Assembly (NCBI GenBank): GCA_963618495.1
Contig: CAVESF010000028.1
Span: 1-24,203, forward strand
From: Apopatosoma sp963618495
GTDB lineage: Bacteria; Bacillota; Clostridia; Oscillospirales; CAG-272
Direction of reading: 5' to 3'
Length of the DNA: 24,203 nt
How positions within the stretch are numbered: position 1 is the first letter of the stretch; each line of letters starts with the position of its first letter. The translations under genes and the position numbers were made by a program. Of this stretch, positions 7,399 through 14,513 are shown piece after piece. A model generated the notes under the pieces. It searched no databases and was not told the origin of the DNA. It saw only the letters and a program-made list of their open reading frames with translations.

Positions 7399-8421
7399 TT
7401 GCAATATACTGTATATTTTTCGGCGGCGGCTGTGGCTTTTCTGCTTTCGCTGGTGCTTACGCCTGCCGCAAGAGCGCTTTCGTTTCGCGTCGGCGCAGTG
7501 GATATCCCGCGCGACGGTCGCCGCATGCATAAAAAACCGACCGCGCGTATGGGCGGTGCGGCGATAGTCGTTTCGTTTCTGGCGTCGTGCCTGCTTTGCT
7601 TTACGGACGGAAGGGCTTTTCCTGCGGAATGCCTGCCCGTTTTCATCGGCGGCACGATGATAGCTCTGCTCGGCGCTGTGGACGATATCCGCGCGCTGAA
7701 GCCTGCTGTGAAGCTGGCAGGGCAGATAACCGCGGCGCTTTTCACCGCGTATGCGGGTGTGAGAATAGATTTTATCGGCACGCCCTCGGGCATCATCAGG
7801 CTCGGCATATTTTCCGTGCCTGTCACGGTGCTGTGGATGCTCGTGGTAATAAATGCCTTTAACCTGATAGACGGTATAGACGGGCTTGCCGCAGGCACAG
7901 CCGCGCTTTCCGCGGCGGCGCTCGCGGGCGTTTCCGTTTCATGCGGGAGTTATGTATGCGCTGTGCTGTGCTTCTGCCTTTTCGGCGCGGCACTGGGATT
8001 TTTGCCGTACAACAGCAATCCCGCGTCCGTTTTCATGGGCGACACAGGTTCGATGTTTCTCGGCTATATCCTATCGTGCGCCTCGGTGATGGGGCTTACA
8101 AAATCGCATATGCTTGTTTCCATAGGCGTGCCGCTCCTTATTTTTGCCGTGCCGGTATTCGATACGGCGTTGGCGATGATACGGCGCGCGGTGAAAAGGG
8201 AAAACATTTTTTCTCCCGACAGGGGACATATACATCACAGGCTCGTGATCGCGCTCGGCTTTTCGCAGAAGAAAGCGACGCTCACGTTGTGCCTCGTCAC
8301 GGCGGTCTATTGCATTTCGGCGGCTGTGATGAGCATGAATCTGCCGCTCGGCGCGCTTATCGCATCGCTTGCAACGGCATATGTGATATCAATATTCTTT
8401 TTATCGGGAAAATCCGCATAA
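7399..8421 (+). CDS. Undecaprenyl-phosphate glycosyl-1-phosphate transferase (TagO/WecA/MraY family)
   Basis: A protein of 340 residues with about ten hydrophobic segments. Family motifs in order: DIPRDGRRMHKKPTARMGG (cytoplasmic loop 1), GAVDDIRALKPAVKLAGQ (the DD pair), NAFNLIDGIDGLAAG (catalytic Asp motif), GDTGSMFLGY and the His-rich SPDRGHIHHRL loop that marks the WecA/TagO branch rather than MraY. It transfers GlcNAc-1-phosphate (or a similar sugar phosphate) to undecaprenyl phosphate at the inner membrane face, the first step of teichoic-acid or polysaccharide synthesis. The start is a TTG with CGGAG 5 bases upstream. It lies 36 bases after trpS and 23 before the next gene. Confidence 0.9.
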   Translation: MQYTVYFSAAAVAFLLSLVLTPAARALSFRVGAVDIPRDGRRMHKKPTARMGGAAIVVSFLASCLLCFTDGRAFPAECLPVFIGGTMIALLGAVDDIRALKPAVKLAGQITAALFTAYAGVRIDFIGTPSGIIRLGIFSVPVTVLWMLVVINAFNLIDGIDGLAAGTAALSAAALAGVSVSCGSYVCAVLCFCLFGAALGFLPYNSNPASVFMGDTGSMFLGYILSCASVMGLTKSHMLVSIGVPLLIFAVPVFDTALAMIRRAVKRENIFSPDRGHIHHRLVIALGFSQKKATLTLCLVTAVYCISAAVMSMNLPLGALIASLATAYVISIFFLSGKSA

Positions 8422-8444
8422 ATTACGGCAAAGGAGGAAAACGC

Positions 8445-9206
8445 ATGAAAGAAAAGCTGAAAAAACTGCTTTTTTCAAACGGGGCAATGTCGCTTTATTC
8501 CGTTTTTTCGCTGATGGCAGCGTTTTTCCTCGTTTGCCTTGCCGTGCTGTGGACGCTTTCGCGGGCGGGAGTTTTTGAATTTCCCCATGCCGTGAGCACG
8601 ACGGAAAGCACGGCGTCATCGACCGTGCCCAATACCGAGGAAAAAACGGACTATGATTACATAGCTGTCCCCGTAAACAAGGCGGCTGTGGCAAAACTGC
8701 TCGCGTCATATCCTTTCGCCGATAATTTCTATATGGAAGTGTATATGACTTTTTCCACGCAGGAAGGCTTCATGCAGGACGGCGTGCGTCTCTGGAAGAG
8801 CGGCGACAAATACAAAATAGTCTGCAATGAGGGAAGCGACACTCGGCGAAGCACCATTATATGCGACGGCAAAACCGTCTCTTACTATTCCGCCGCCAAC
8901 GAGCTGATATTCACAGCGGAATACAGCGCGGCTTATGCCTTTGAAAATATCGCGTACACGCCATCGTTCTGCCTGCTTTCAGAAACGGACTACGAGATAA
9001 CCGACTACTATCTGCGCGATAACGAATATATCGTGGAATACAGTATCCCGTCGCTTTCGTATACTGACAGGGTACATATTTCCGCCGACTCGGGCGTGGT
9101 GCGCTCCGTGCGAACCTACTGCGGCAATATTCCTGTATCGCGCTATGATGTCGTAAGCTACACGCTCGGCTATGAGTTTGACGGAGACGAATTTACTCTC
9201 CGCTGA
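8445..9206 (+). CDS. Membrane-anchored protein of unknown function
   Basis: A protein of 253 residues that I cannot assign. A lysine-rich N-terminus (KEKLKKLL) is followed by one hydrophobic segment at about residues 16-38, then a Ser/Thr-rich linker (STTESTASSTVPNTEEK, about 46-62) and a soluble domain of mainly beta character, presumably outside the cell. The repeated pattern of a charged strand, a short turn and a YY or FYM pair recalls periplasmic or lipoprotein carrier-like domains of about 190 residues. The start is fixed by AAGGAGG 7 bases before the ATG. It follows the TagO-like gene by 23 bases, so a role in envelope biogenesis is a guess by position. Its stop codon is 2 bases from the end of the convergent minus-strand gene. 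Confidence 0.8.
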   Translation: MKEKLKKLLFSNGAMSLYSVFSLMAAFFLVCLAVLWTLSRAGVFEFPHAVSTTESTASSTVPNTEEKTDYDYIAVPVNKAAVAKLLASYPFADNFYMEVYMTFSTQEGFMQDGVRLWKSGDKYKIVCNEGSDTRRSTIICDGKTVSYYSAANELIFTAEYSAAYAFENIAYTPSFCLLSETDYEITDYYLRDNEYIVEYSIPSLSYTDRVHISADSGVVRSVRTYCGNIPVSRYDVVSYTLGYEFDGDEFTLR

Positions 9207-9208
9207 CG

Positions 9209-9649
9209 CTACAGCATTATGACTAGGACAAGCAGGACGGGGATGATGATATTATCGCTCTCCTTTGAGAAGAGCAGAAAAAGCGCTGCACCGAAAAGAA
9301 GCAAATCCTCCGCCGATATTTTTGAGAAGATTCCGGCGGGCGCGCATGGATTTTCGCGCGGCGGACAGCCGCATGGCGGCTCATCAGGCGCAAAAGGCGG
9401 TCTGTGGCATGAATTGAGGCTTTCGTCGCGTGGCTGCGCATCGCATCCGCACGGCTCGCCTGCGGTTTCGGCGCAGTTTCTCGCTTCTTTTACGCATTCC
9501 TCCTGCGGGCATGGCTTCTGCACATCGAAGAGATTGCCGCTGTAATCGGGCGGAGGAGAAGCAAATTCTTTTTTCGGCGGATTCTCGGGAAATCTCTTGT
9601 CGGGGATTTTACCGTAATTTTTGCTGTAAATAAGTATGCACCCCCTCAC
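9209..9649 (-). CDS. Cys/Pro-rich protein with hydrophobic tail, unknown function
   Basis: A protein of 146 residues. The first 105 residues are rich in proline and hold ten cysteines (4, 47, 52, 59, 67, 69, 81, 93, 95, 102), several as CGC or CGCPP. The tail from about 112 is strongly hydrophobic (AEDLLLFGAALFLLF, a short charged turn, then IIIPVLLVLVIML), a pattern I associate with small clostridial proteins of unknown role. GTG at 9649 overlaps the upstream stop as GTGA, suggesting translational coupling. There is no Shine-Dalgarno before it; an ATT or ATA a few codons in would sit better behind the GAGGGGG run, so the start is uncertain. Last gene of a three-gene unit. Confidence 0.6.
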   Translation of the reverse strand: MRGCILIYSKNYGKIPDKRFPENPPKKEFASPPPDYSGNLFDVQKPCPQEECVKEARNCAETAGEPCGCDAQPRDESLNSCHRPPFAPDEPPCGCPPRENPCAPAGIFSKISAEDLLLFGAALFLLFSKESDNIIIPVLLVLVIML

Positions 9650-10050
9650 ATAAAGTATCCTGCCATTTCGGCAAGCTGCATCATCCGCAGGAGCTTATCT
9701 ATCTTTTCGCATCTTTTGTCATCGAGATACGGCTTGAGCGCGAGGAGAAGCGCTTTGCTGTGTGCCATATTGTTTCCTTTGCGCCTGCCGCGGGGATCTC
9801 CCGTGAGTGAAGTCAGGGCGCTGACGGTCCCGGCAATATCGGGAATATCGGACGCACCTGCGGGCGGCGGCTCCTTGCTTTCGCCGAAATTGCCTGCCTG
9901 CGCGGCACTTTCCGAGTGCGGAGGGCTTTCGGATATTGACGGCGTTCCCGAGGTCATGGTGTCGGCAAGGCGCTTTATCTGTGCCATCATCTCGGGATTC
10001 GAGAGGATGCTGTCGAGCTTTTCGGAAAAATCGTTTGCCAAATCGCTCAC
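9646..10050 (-). CDS. Small conserved-looking protein, unknown function
   Basis: A protein of 134 residues with three parts: a helical start (DFSEKLDSILSNPEMMAQIKRLAD), a Ser/Pro/Gly-rich low-complexity middle (about 33-75), and a helical C-terminus, SKALLLALKPYLDDKRCEKI followed by DKLLRMMQLAEMAG. The latter motif recurs, as I recall, in short uncharacterised Firmicute proteins, but I have no function for it. The GTG start at 10050 overlaps the stop of the upstream gene as GTGA. The downstream gene is joined in the same way. No signal peptide or membrane segment. Confidence 0.7.
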   Translation of the reverse strand: MSDLANDFSEKLDSILSNPEMMAQIKRLADTMTSGTPSISESPPHSESAAQAGNFGESKEPPPAGASDIPDIAGTVSALTSLTGDPRGRRKGNNMAHSKALLLALKPYLDDKRCEKIDKLLRMMQLAEMAGYFM

Positions 10051-10274
10051 CCCTGTATTTCGCGTATCATCTGCTCCGTGCGTTCTTTTCCGAGCATGGA
10101 AACGAGACTGCAGATATCCTTATCGCTGATACCGGAGAGCATGGCGCGGATTTTTGACACATCGGGCAGATTTCCGCTCATTCCCGCGGCGCGGGCTACC
10201 TTTTCAGCTTTTTCGCGCAGGGTATTGTCGTCAAGACTGAGCAGTCCGTCTACTGTTTTGCGGTTGAGTTCCAT
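10047..10274 (-). CDS. Small helical protein, unknown function
   Basis: A protein of 75 residues, first in a three-gene overlapping unit. Predicted by eye as four short helices (LSLDDNTLREKAEKVARAAG, VSKIRAMLSG, DKDICSLVSMLG, RTEQMIREIQ). No catalytic motif, no membrane segment. ATG at 10274 has AGGAG 10 bases upstream, separated by an A-rich stretch. Its final TGA overlaps the next GTG. The tight stop-start overlaps on both joints suggest the three products are made in set amounts and act together. Confidence 0.72.
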   Translation of the reverse strand: MELNRKTVDGLLSLDDNTLREKAEKVARAAGMSGNLPDVSKIRAMLSGISDKDICSLVSMLGKERTEQMIREIQG

Positions 10275-10366
10275 AAAAAATCACTCCTATAACTGTTTTT
10301 ATGCTATATTATGATGAAAACGGTGCTGTTGTCACAGGATAAAATAAAAATATTGAGAGGTAAAAC

Positions 10367-10915
10367 ATGTACAAGTATACACCGCCGAAAAATTCAAAGG
10401 CAGATACGGTTGTGCTTGCGCTCTTTATAACGGCGATAGCCTGCTTTGCCGTAGCTTCATTTTCGCAGATGTATGCAGGGTTGATACAGGCACTCGGCGT
10501 TGTTTTCATAGGTGCGGCGCTTTTTCTGCTTTGCAGATACACGCTCTCGGTATATACATATATGATAGAGGACGGAAATTTCGTCGTACTGCGCACGATG
10601 GGAAAGAAAATAAGTCCGATATGCAGTGTATCGATGAAAACGGGAATTGCAATAGTGAAATGCCCACATACCGCCGCGGAAAAGGAAGAATACAGGAAGA
10701 GATGCGGTAATGTCCGCTCGCGCTTCAACTATTGCAGAACGCTTTCTCCCGAAAACGCCTATGCTTTCGTCCTTGATTTCAACGGGTGCAGGACAGAGCT
10801 TCTTTTTGAGCCGAATGAAGAATTTCTCCGCAGTTTTGAGATGGTTTTTGCCAATGTCCGCAGGGAATATCTACGCGAGCTTTACGGAGATGACGGTGAA
10901 AGCGGAGAAATATAA
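10367..10915 (+). CDS. Two-segment membrane protein, unknown function
   Basis: A protein of 182 residues. Two hydrophobic segments (about 14-32 and 36-57) form a hairpin near the N-terminus. The remaining 120 residues are cytosolic or exposed, with YTYMIEDGNFVVLRTMGKKI directly after the second segment. This layout (two-helix hairpin, then a beta-rich domain that begins with a strand pair) recalls bacterial PH-like membrane proteins, which is a tentative comparison. The ATG follows GAGAGGT by 6 bases. No partner gene on the same strand is close: the minus-strand trio is upstream and acpP starts 106 bases downstream with its own promoter. Confidence 0.75.
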   Translation: MYKYTPPKNSKADTVVLALFITAIACFAVASFSQMYAGLIQALGVVFIGAALFLLCRYTLSVYTYMIEDGNFVVLRTMGKKISPICSVSMKTGIAIVKCPHTAAEKEEYRKRCGNVRSRFNYCRTLSPENAYAFVLDFNGCRTELLFEPNEEFLRSFEMVFANVRREYLRELYGDDGESGEI

Positions 10916-10957
10916 AAAATTCGGCTGAAATTTAATAGAAAATTTTTCAAAATGGTA

Positions 10958-10986
10958 TTGCAAATTGCGCTATAGCGTATTATAAT
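10958..10986 (+). promoter_or_regulatory. acpP promoter with a palindrome in the spacer
   Basis: TTGCAA (10958-10963) and TATAAT (10981-10986) are 17 bases apart. The spacer contains the perfect 10-bp palindrome CGCTATAGCG (10968-10977), placed where a repressor could block RNA polymerase. Confidence 0.7.
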
Positions 10987-11021
10987 AGTAAAAAACACTC
11001 AAATGGAAAGGGTAAATACAA

Positions 11022-11252
11022 ATGACGGCACTCGAATCTGTAAAAGAAATACTTTCAAAGCAACTTCGTGTTGACATTGATTCTATAACAGAAGATACAA
11101 ATATTATGGAGGATCTCGGCGCGGATTCTCTCGATATCGTTGAAATGCTCATGAATATCGAGCAGGATTACGGTATTGTCATCGCCGATGACGATATAGT
11201 CGGCTTCAAGACTGTCGGCGATATTGTTCGTTATATTGAAAATAATCAGTAA
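11022..11252 (+). CDS. acpP: Acyl carrier protein
   Basis: A protein of 76 residues, acidic and helical. DLGADSLDIVEM (31-42) is the phosphopantetheine site, with Ser36 as attachment residue. It carries growing fatty acyl chains as thioesters in type II fatty acid synthesis. Length and composition are standard. It stands alone with its own promoter and terminator, away from any fab genes in the window; the Sfp-type transferase at 13627-14295 lies 2.4 kb away. The start has GGAAAGGG about 10 bases upstream. A second, specialised carrier protein cannot be excluded, but the sequence looks like the primary AcpP. Confidence 0.93.
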   Translation: MTALESVKEILSKQLRVDIDSITEDTNIMEDLGADSLDIVEMLMNIEQDYGIVIADDDIVGFKTVGDIVRYIENNQ

Positions 11253-11264
11253 TTTACTTACATA

Positions 11265-11296
11265 AAAAATGCGACTGCGCGAGCGGTCGCATTTTT
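11265..11296. terminator. acpP terminator
   Basis: An 11-bp perfect stem AAAAATGCGAC / GTCGCATTTTT with a 10-base loop starts 12 bases after the acpP stop. The A and T flanks make it symmetrical, so it can also stop the convergent nrnA remnant. Confidence 0.9.
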
Positions 11297-11344
11297 GTGT
11301 TTTCGCTTATTCTCCGTGATATGGTGAGAAATCTGAATTATCCC

Positions 11345-12043
11345 TCATAAAGTCATCAGAGCCACCCCATCATGGTTTTCCTTATAATCGGCGATGAGTC
11401 TGTCCGCGTCGGCAAGAAGCGCACGCTTTTCGCGCGCGTTTTTAACGGAAGCGCCCGCAGCGCAGGCATGACCGCCTCCGCCGTATTTTTCGGCAAGTCT
11501 GTTCACCTCTGCAAAGCGTGAACGCAGGCGAACACGAAATTCTCCGAATTCCTCCTCGATGAAGGCAAGCCATATGATGCTGTCTTTTATCGTGCTGATA
11601 TACGAAACGCAGTTGCTTGCGCTCTCAAAGCTTATCGCATATTTTTCCTGCATGGCGCGCGTGACGGTAAGGTATGCCACGCCGTGCTCCGTGAGCTTTA
11701 CACAAGAGGTGATGTGCGCACGGAATCTGAGCTCGCCTATTTCCTCTGTGTAGAGGTGGGAGAAGAGAGTATCGGTATCTATTCCTGTATCGAGCAGTGC
11801 CGCCGCACAGCGCATTGTATTTCCGGTAACGCTCGAAAAGCGGAATCTGCCTGAATCCGTTACCATGCCTGCATAGATATACATCGCGGCAAGCGAATCT
11901 ATTTTCAGCTCATCGCGGAAGGCAAGGTAAAATTCCGCTATCATTTCGCAGGCGGAGGAGCGGCTGTCCTCAACCTAGCGGATATCTCCGCAGTCGTCTG
12001 CGGGGATATGATGGTCTATTTTTATAAGCTCCTTTGCCAAATT
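11345..12043 (-). pseudogene. Broken DHH-family phosphoesterase (NrnA-like)
   Basis: The intact part (199 residues from ATG 11944) holds GMVTDSGRFRF and the DHHA1 ending YGGGGHACAAGA, typical of NrnA/PAP-phosphatase proteins, which degrade very short RNAs and 3'-phosphoadenosine 5'-phosphate. Reading the same frame upstream gives KELIKIDHHIP with the family's DHH triad (12016-12008), then an in-frame TAG at 11977-11975 where homologues usually have a residue before VEDSRSSACEMI. A further TAA stops the frame at 12046-12044, and the N-terminal 100 or so residues with the other metal-binding Asp residues are missing. The 5' end runs into an IS3-type scar. Without the N-terminal DHH domain the product cannot be active. 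The TAG alone could be a sequencing error, but the lost 5' half could not. Confidence 0.82.
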
Positions 12044-12092
12044 TTATTGATGCGCGCAAATTTTCAGACTAAATGCAACTTTAAATATGATA

Positions 12093-12113
12093 TGCACCCC
12101 AAAAGTTAGACAC
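12093..12113. mobile_element. IS3-type terminal repeat scar
   Basis: TGCACCCCAAAAGTTAGACAC matches the form of terminal repeats of IS3-family elements (a C-run followed by AAAAGTTAGACA). No transposase follows: the ATG at 12116 opens only an 11-codon frame. Its position next to the cut nrnA gene suggests that the element, or an incomplete copy at a contig end, caused the truncation. Confidence 0.55.
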
Positions 12114-12216
12114 TAATGGAGGTACATACGGATATTGCATTTGCAATATAAATTTTCTTGTAAAAAGCGGGCTTCTCAATAAAAAATATCAAAAAAACAT
12201 TTTTTTCCAAAATATA
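12114..12216. other. AT-rich spacer with a small hairpin
   Basis: No gene seen. It contains the 7-bp hairpin ATATTGC-ATTT-GCAATAT (12132-12149) and A/T tracts upstream of the gdhA promoter. Confidence 0.4.
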
Positions 12217-12246
12217 TTGACACGGGCGCAAAAATGATGATATAAT
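12217..12246 (+). promoter_or_regulatory. Sigma-A promoter of gdhA
   Basis: Consensus TTGACA (12217-12222) and TATAAT (12241-12246) with an 18-base spacer. The assembly gap begins 12 bases after the -10 box, inside the expected 5' leader, so the leader's true length and content are unknown. Confidence 0.75.
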
Positions 12247-12258
12247 TCTATATAATAT

Positions 12259-12268
12259 NNNNNNNNNN
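12259..12268. other. Assembly gap (10 N)
   Basis: Ten N bases with ATATAATAT immediately on both sides (12250-12258 and 12269-12277). Exactly ten N is the usual placeholder for a gap of unknown size. The shared 9-mer suggests either a short unmerged overlap of contig ends or a repeat collapsed at this point. Confidence 0.95.
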
Positions 12269-12315
12269 ATATAATATCATCTGAATTTTTTATTCTTTTC
12301 CAAGGAGGAACTTTT

Positions 12316-13575
12316 ATGAATCATGAATATAATCCGTATGAAAATGCGGTTGCAGTTATAAGAAAGGCGGCGGAGGCACTCGGACTGGATGAAAACGACT
12401 ATGCTTTTCTGCTTTATCCCGAGAGAGAGCTTAAAGTTTCGCTTCCTGTTGTGATGGACAGTGGCAAAACAGAGGTTTTCGAAGGCTTTCGTGTACAGCA
12501 TTCGAGCGTGCTCGGTCCCTGCAAAGGCGGCATACGCTATCATGCAGATACAAATATAGATGAAGTCAAGGCGCTCGCCTGCTGGATGGCACTGAAATGC
12601 TCCGTCGCAGGTATACCTTACGGCGGTGGAAAGGGCGGCATACGCGTTGACCCGTCGCATCTCAGCTCACGCGAGCTGGAGGCGCTCACAAGAAAGTATG
12701 CCCATGCAATAGCACCGATAATCGGCGAAAAGAAAGATATTCCCGCGCCCGATGTGAACACAAACGGGCAGATAATGGCTTGGTTCTGCGATGCCTACTC
12801 GGAGACTGTCGGCAGTTTTTCTCCCGCTGTTGTCACGGGAAAGCCGCTTGAAATAGGCGGAAGTCTGGGAAGAACGGATGCGACAGGCAGAGGCATTATG
12901 CTCGCCGTGAGAGAGCTGCTAGCACGTTACGGCAAAAAGGCGGGTGAAATGCGCGTGACTGTTCAGGGCAACGGTAATGTCGGCGGTACGACGGTTAAAC
13001 TTCTCGGCGAGCTTGGGTGCAAGGTTGTTGCCGTTTCCGATGTTTCGGGTGCGCTCCTCTGCGAGGACGGACTTGATACCGACGAAATATACAGATACAG
13101 CATAGAGCACAGACCCCTGCGCGATTTCGACAAGAGCGCAGGTACATTCATCGCAGGTGCGGACGGAAACGCGGCTTTGCTTGTATGCGATACAGATATA
13201 CTGATTCCTGCGGCTCTGGAAAATCAGATAACAGGCGAAAATGCAGGAAAGATAAAGGCAAAATACATTGTGGAAGCCGCAAATGGACCGACGACGGTCG
13301 AAGCAGATGAAATCCTTGATGCACGCGGCATTCCCGTTGTGCCGGATATACTTGCAAATTCGGGCGGCGTTATAGTATCGTATTTCGAATGGGTGCAGAA
13401 TCTCCAGCGCTACTCATGGACGCTCGAGCGGGTCAACAGCGAGCTTGAAGAGAAGATTGTCTCCGCCTTTGCAAATGTATTTGACATATCGGAAAAGCAT
13501 GGTTGCTCCATGCGTACAGCGGCATATATGGCGGCTATAAACAGAATAGTTTCCGCGGCAAAACTTCGCGGATAA
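12316..13575 (+). CDS. gdhA: Glutamate dehydrogenase
   Basis: A protein of 419 residues of the hexameric Glu/Leu/Phe/Val dehydrogenase family. GPCKGGIRYH (67-76) and the catalytic PYGGGKGGIR (101-110, Lys106) lie in the substrate domain with WMALK (Lys94); APDVNT (144-149) carries the catalytic Asp. QGNGNVGG (217-224) is the Rossmann dinucleotide loop. The enzyme interconverts glutamate with 2-oxoglutarate and ammonia. Length and the NVG loop are closest to the RocG/GudB-type rather than the 450-residue NADP type, so NAD use is likely but not proven. AAGGAGG lies 7 bases before the ATG. Strong promoter and terminator make it a single-gene unit, typical of an amino-acid-fermenting anaerobe. 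Confidence 0.95.
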   Translation: MNHEYNPYENAVAVIRKAAEALGLDENDYAFLLYPERELKVSLPVVMDSGKTEVFEGFRVQHSSVLGPCKGGIRYHADTNIDEVKALACWMALKCSVAGIPYGGGKGGIRVDPSHLSSRELEALTRKYAHAIAPIIGEKKDIPAPDVNTNGQIMAWFCDAYSETVGSFSPAVVTGKPLEIGGSLGRTDATGRGIMLAVRELLARYGKKAGEMRVTVQGNGNVGGTTVKLLGELGCKVVAVSDVSGALLCEDGLDTDEIYRYSIEHRPLRDFDKSAGTFIAGADGNAALLVCDTDILIPAALENQITGENAGKIKAKYIVEAANGPTTVEADEILDARGIPVVPDILANSGGVIVSYFEWVQNLQRYSWTLERVNSELEEKIVSAFANVFDISEKHGCSMRTAAYMAAINRIVSAAKLRG

Positions 13576-13580
13576 ATACC

Positions 13581-13616
13581 AAAACAGGAGCCTGAAACCA
13601 AGCTCCTGTTTTTTTT
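13581..13616. terminator. Terminator between gdhA and the Sfp-type gene
   Basis: An 11-bp stem AAAACAGGAGC / GCTCCTGTTTT, 10-base loop, then more T. It begins 5 bases after the gdhA stop. The A-run on the other side lets it serve the convergent gene ending at 13627 too. Confidence 0.92.
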
Positions 13617-13626
13617 GGCATTTCGA

Positions 13627-14295
13627 CTATATTTCGATTTTTTCAAGGGAAAAATTCTTTTCTCCGAGTGTGCATACCGTGGCACGATATCCGTAGATAT
13701 CGCGTATCTCGCAGAAAGCGGCATCTTCCTGCACCTTGCCGTATTCGCAGATGTGAGCTTTGCCATGCGGAAAAGTACAGGAAAGCGAAGCGAGCGGGAT
13801 ATCAAAACCTTTGCCGCGCATTTTGACATATGCTTCGCGCAGTGTCCAGAGACGCGTGAAAGCTTCGACGGGATTTGCGGAGAGCATTATGGCATTGCGC
13901 TCATATATGCTGAAAAATTTGCCTGCTATCATATCCATCTGCGCAGGAGCTTCGATTTTCTCTATATCGACACCGCATTCCGAATCGGCAAGCGCACATA
14001 TAGCGCGTTTGCCGCTGTGTGAAATATTGAAAAAGCAGTTTTCATGACCAGCAATATACGGCTTACCGAACTCATTTTTGACAAATCCGGGATTTTCTAT
14101 ACCGAATACAAGAGAAACGGCTTTCTTTGCAAGCAGACCCGAGGCGAGAAGCTCAAGCTTTGTTTCCGTGCGCATCGCCTTTTCTATGCGTGCGCGGTGC
14201 TCATCGGAAACTTCACCTATGCGTGCGGCAATTGTCGCCTCATCAAATGCGGAAAAATCCGCACAATATACTTTTACAAAATTTTTGTTTTTCAT
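13627..14295 (-). CDS. 4'-phosphopantetheinyl transferase, Sfp type
   Basis: A protein of 222 residues. GKPYI followed by CFFNISHSG (77-95) is the CoA/carrier contact region, CGVDIE (107-112) the magnesium-binding motif, and LWTLREAYVKMRGKG (149-163) the third signature with the catalytic Glu and Lys. It moves the phosphopantetheine arm of CoA onto carrier proteins such as AcpP or synthetase carrier domains. The Sfp branch (220-240 residues) differs from the 120-residue AcpS. Two ATG codons lie side by side; the second (14295) has GAGGT 6-7 bases upstream. A longer reading to 14367 would include the promoter and is rejected. No non-ribosomal peptide or polyketide genes are in the window, so it may be the general holo-ACP synthase. 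Confidence 0.9.
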   Translation of the reverse strand: MKNKNFVKVYCADFSAFDEATIAARIGEVSDEHRARIEKAMRTETKLELLASGLLAKKAVSLVFGIENPGFVKNEFGKPYIAGHENCFFNISHSGKRAICALADSECGVDIEKIEAPAQMDMIAGKFFSIYERNAIMLSANPVEAFTRLWTLREAYVKMRGKGFDIPLASLSCTFPHGKAHICEYGKVQEDAAFCEIRDIYGYRATVCTLGEKNFSLEKIEI

Positions 14296-14357
14296 CATTT
14301 TACCTCGTGTCATGGCTTTTAGGCTTATTTCTGAATGCGGTATTGAAAAGCTATATA

Positions 14358-14386
14358 AGTATACCACAATGAAAGCAAAATTTCAA
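14358..14386 (-). promoter_or_regulatory. Promoter of the Sfp-type gene
   Basis: On the minus strand TTGAAA (14386-14381) and an extended -10 TGGTATACT (TATACT at 14363-14358) with a 17-base spacer, 63 bases before the start. Confidence 0.75.
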
Positions 14387-14513
14387 GCGTTTCCGCGCTT
14401 TTTGAAGAAACGCACGCCTTTTGCATCTTAATTTTATAATTTTTGTCTGGTAAAATATAAAAAATATCACGTTAAAATAAGAGAAAAGCAATGAATATTA
14501 ATAATGTATGATT

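Noticed and set aside
7941..8444. Upstream extension of the 8445 gene by 168 codons
   Set aside because: It overlaps the TagO-like gene in another frame; the AAGGAGG site and signal-anchor place the start at 8445.
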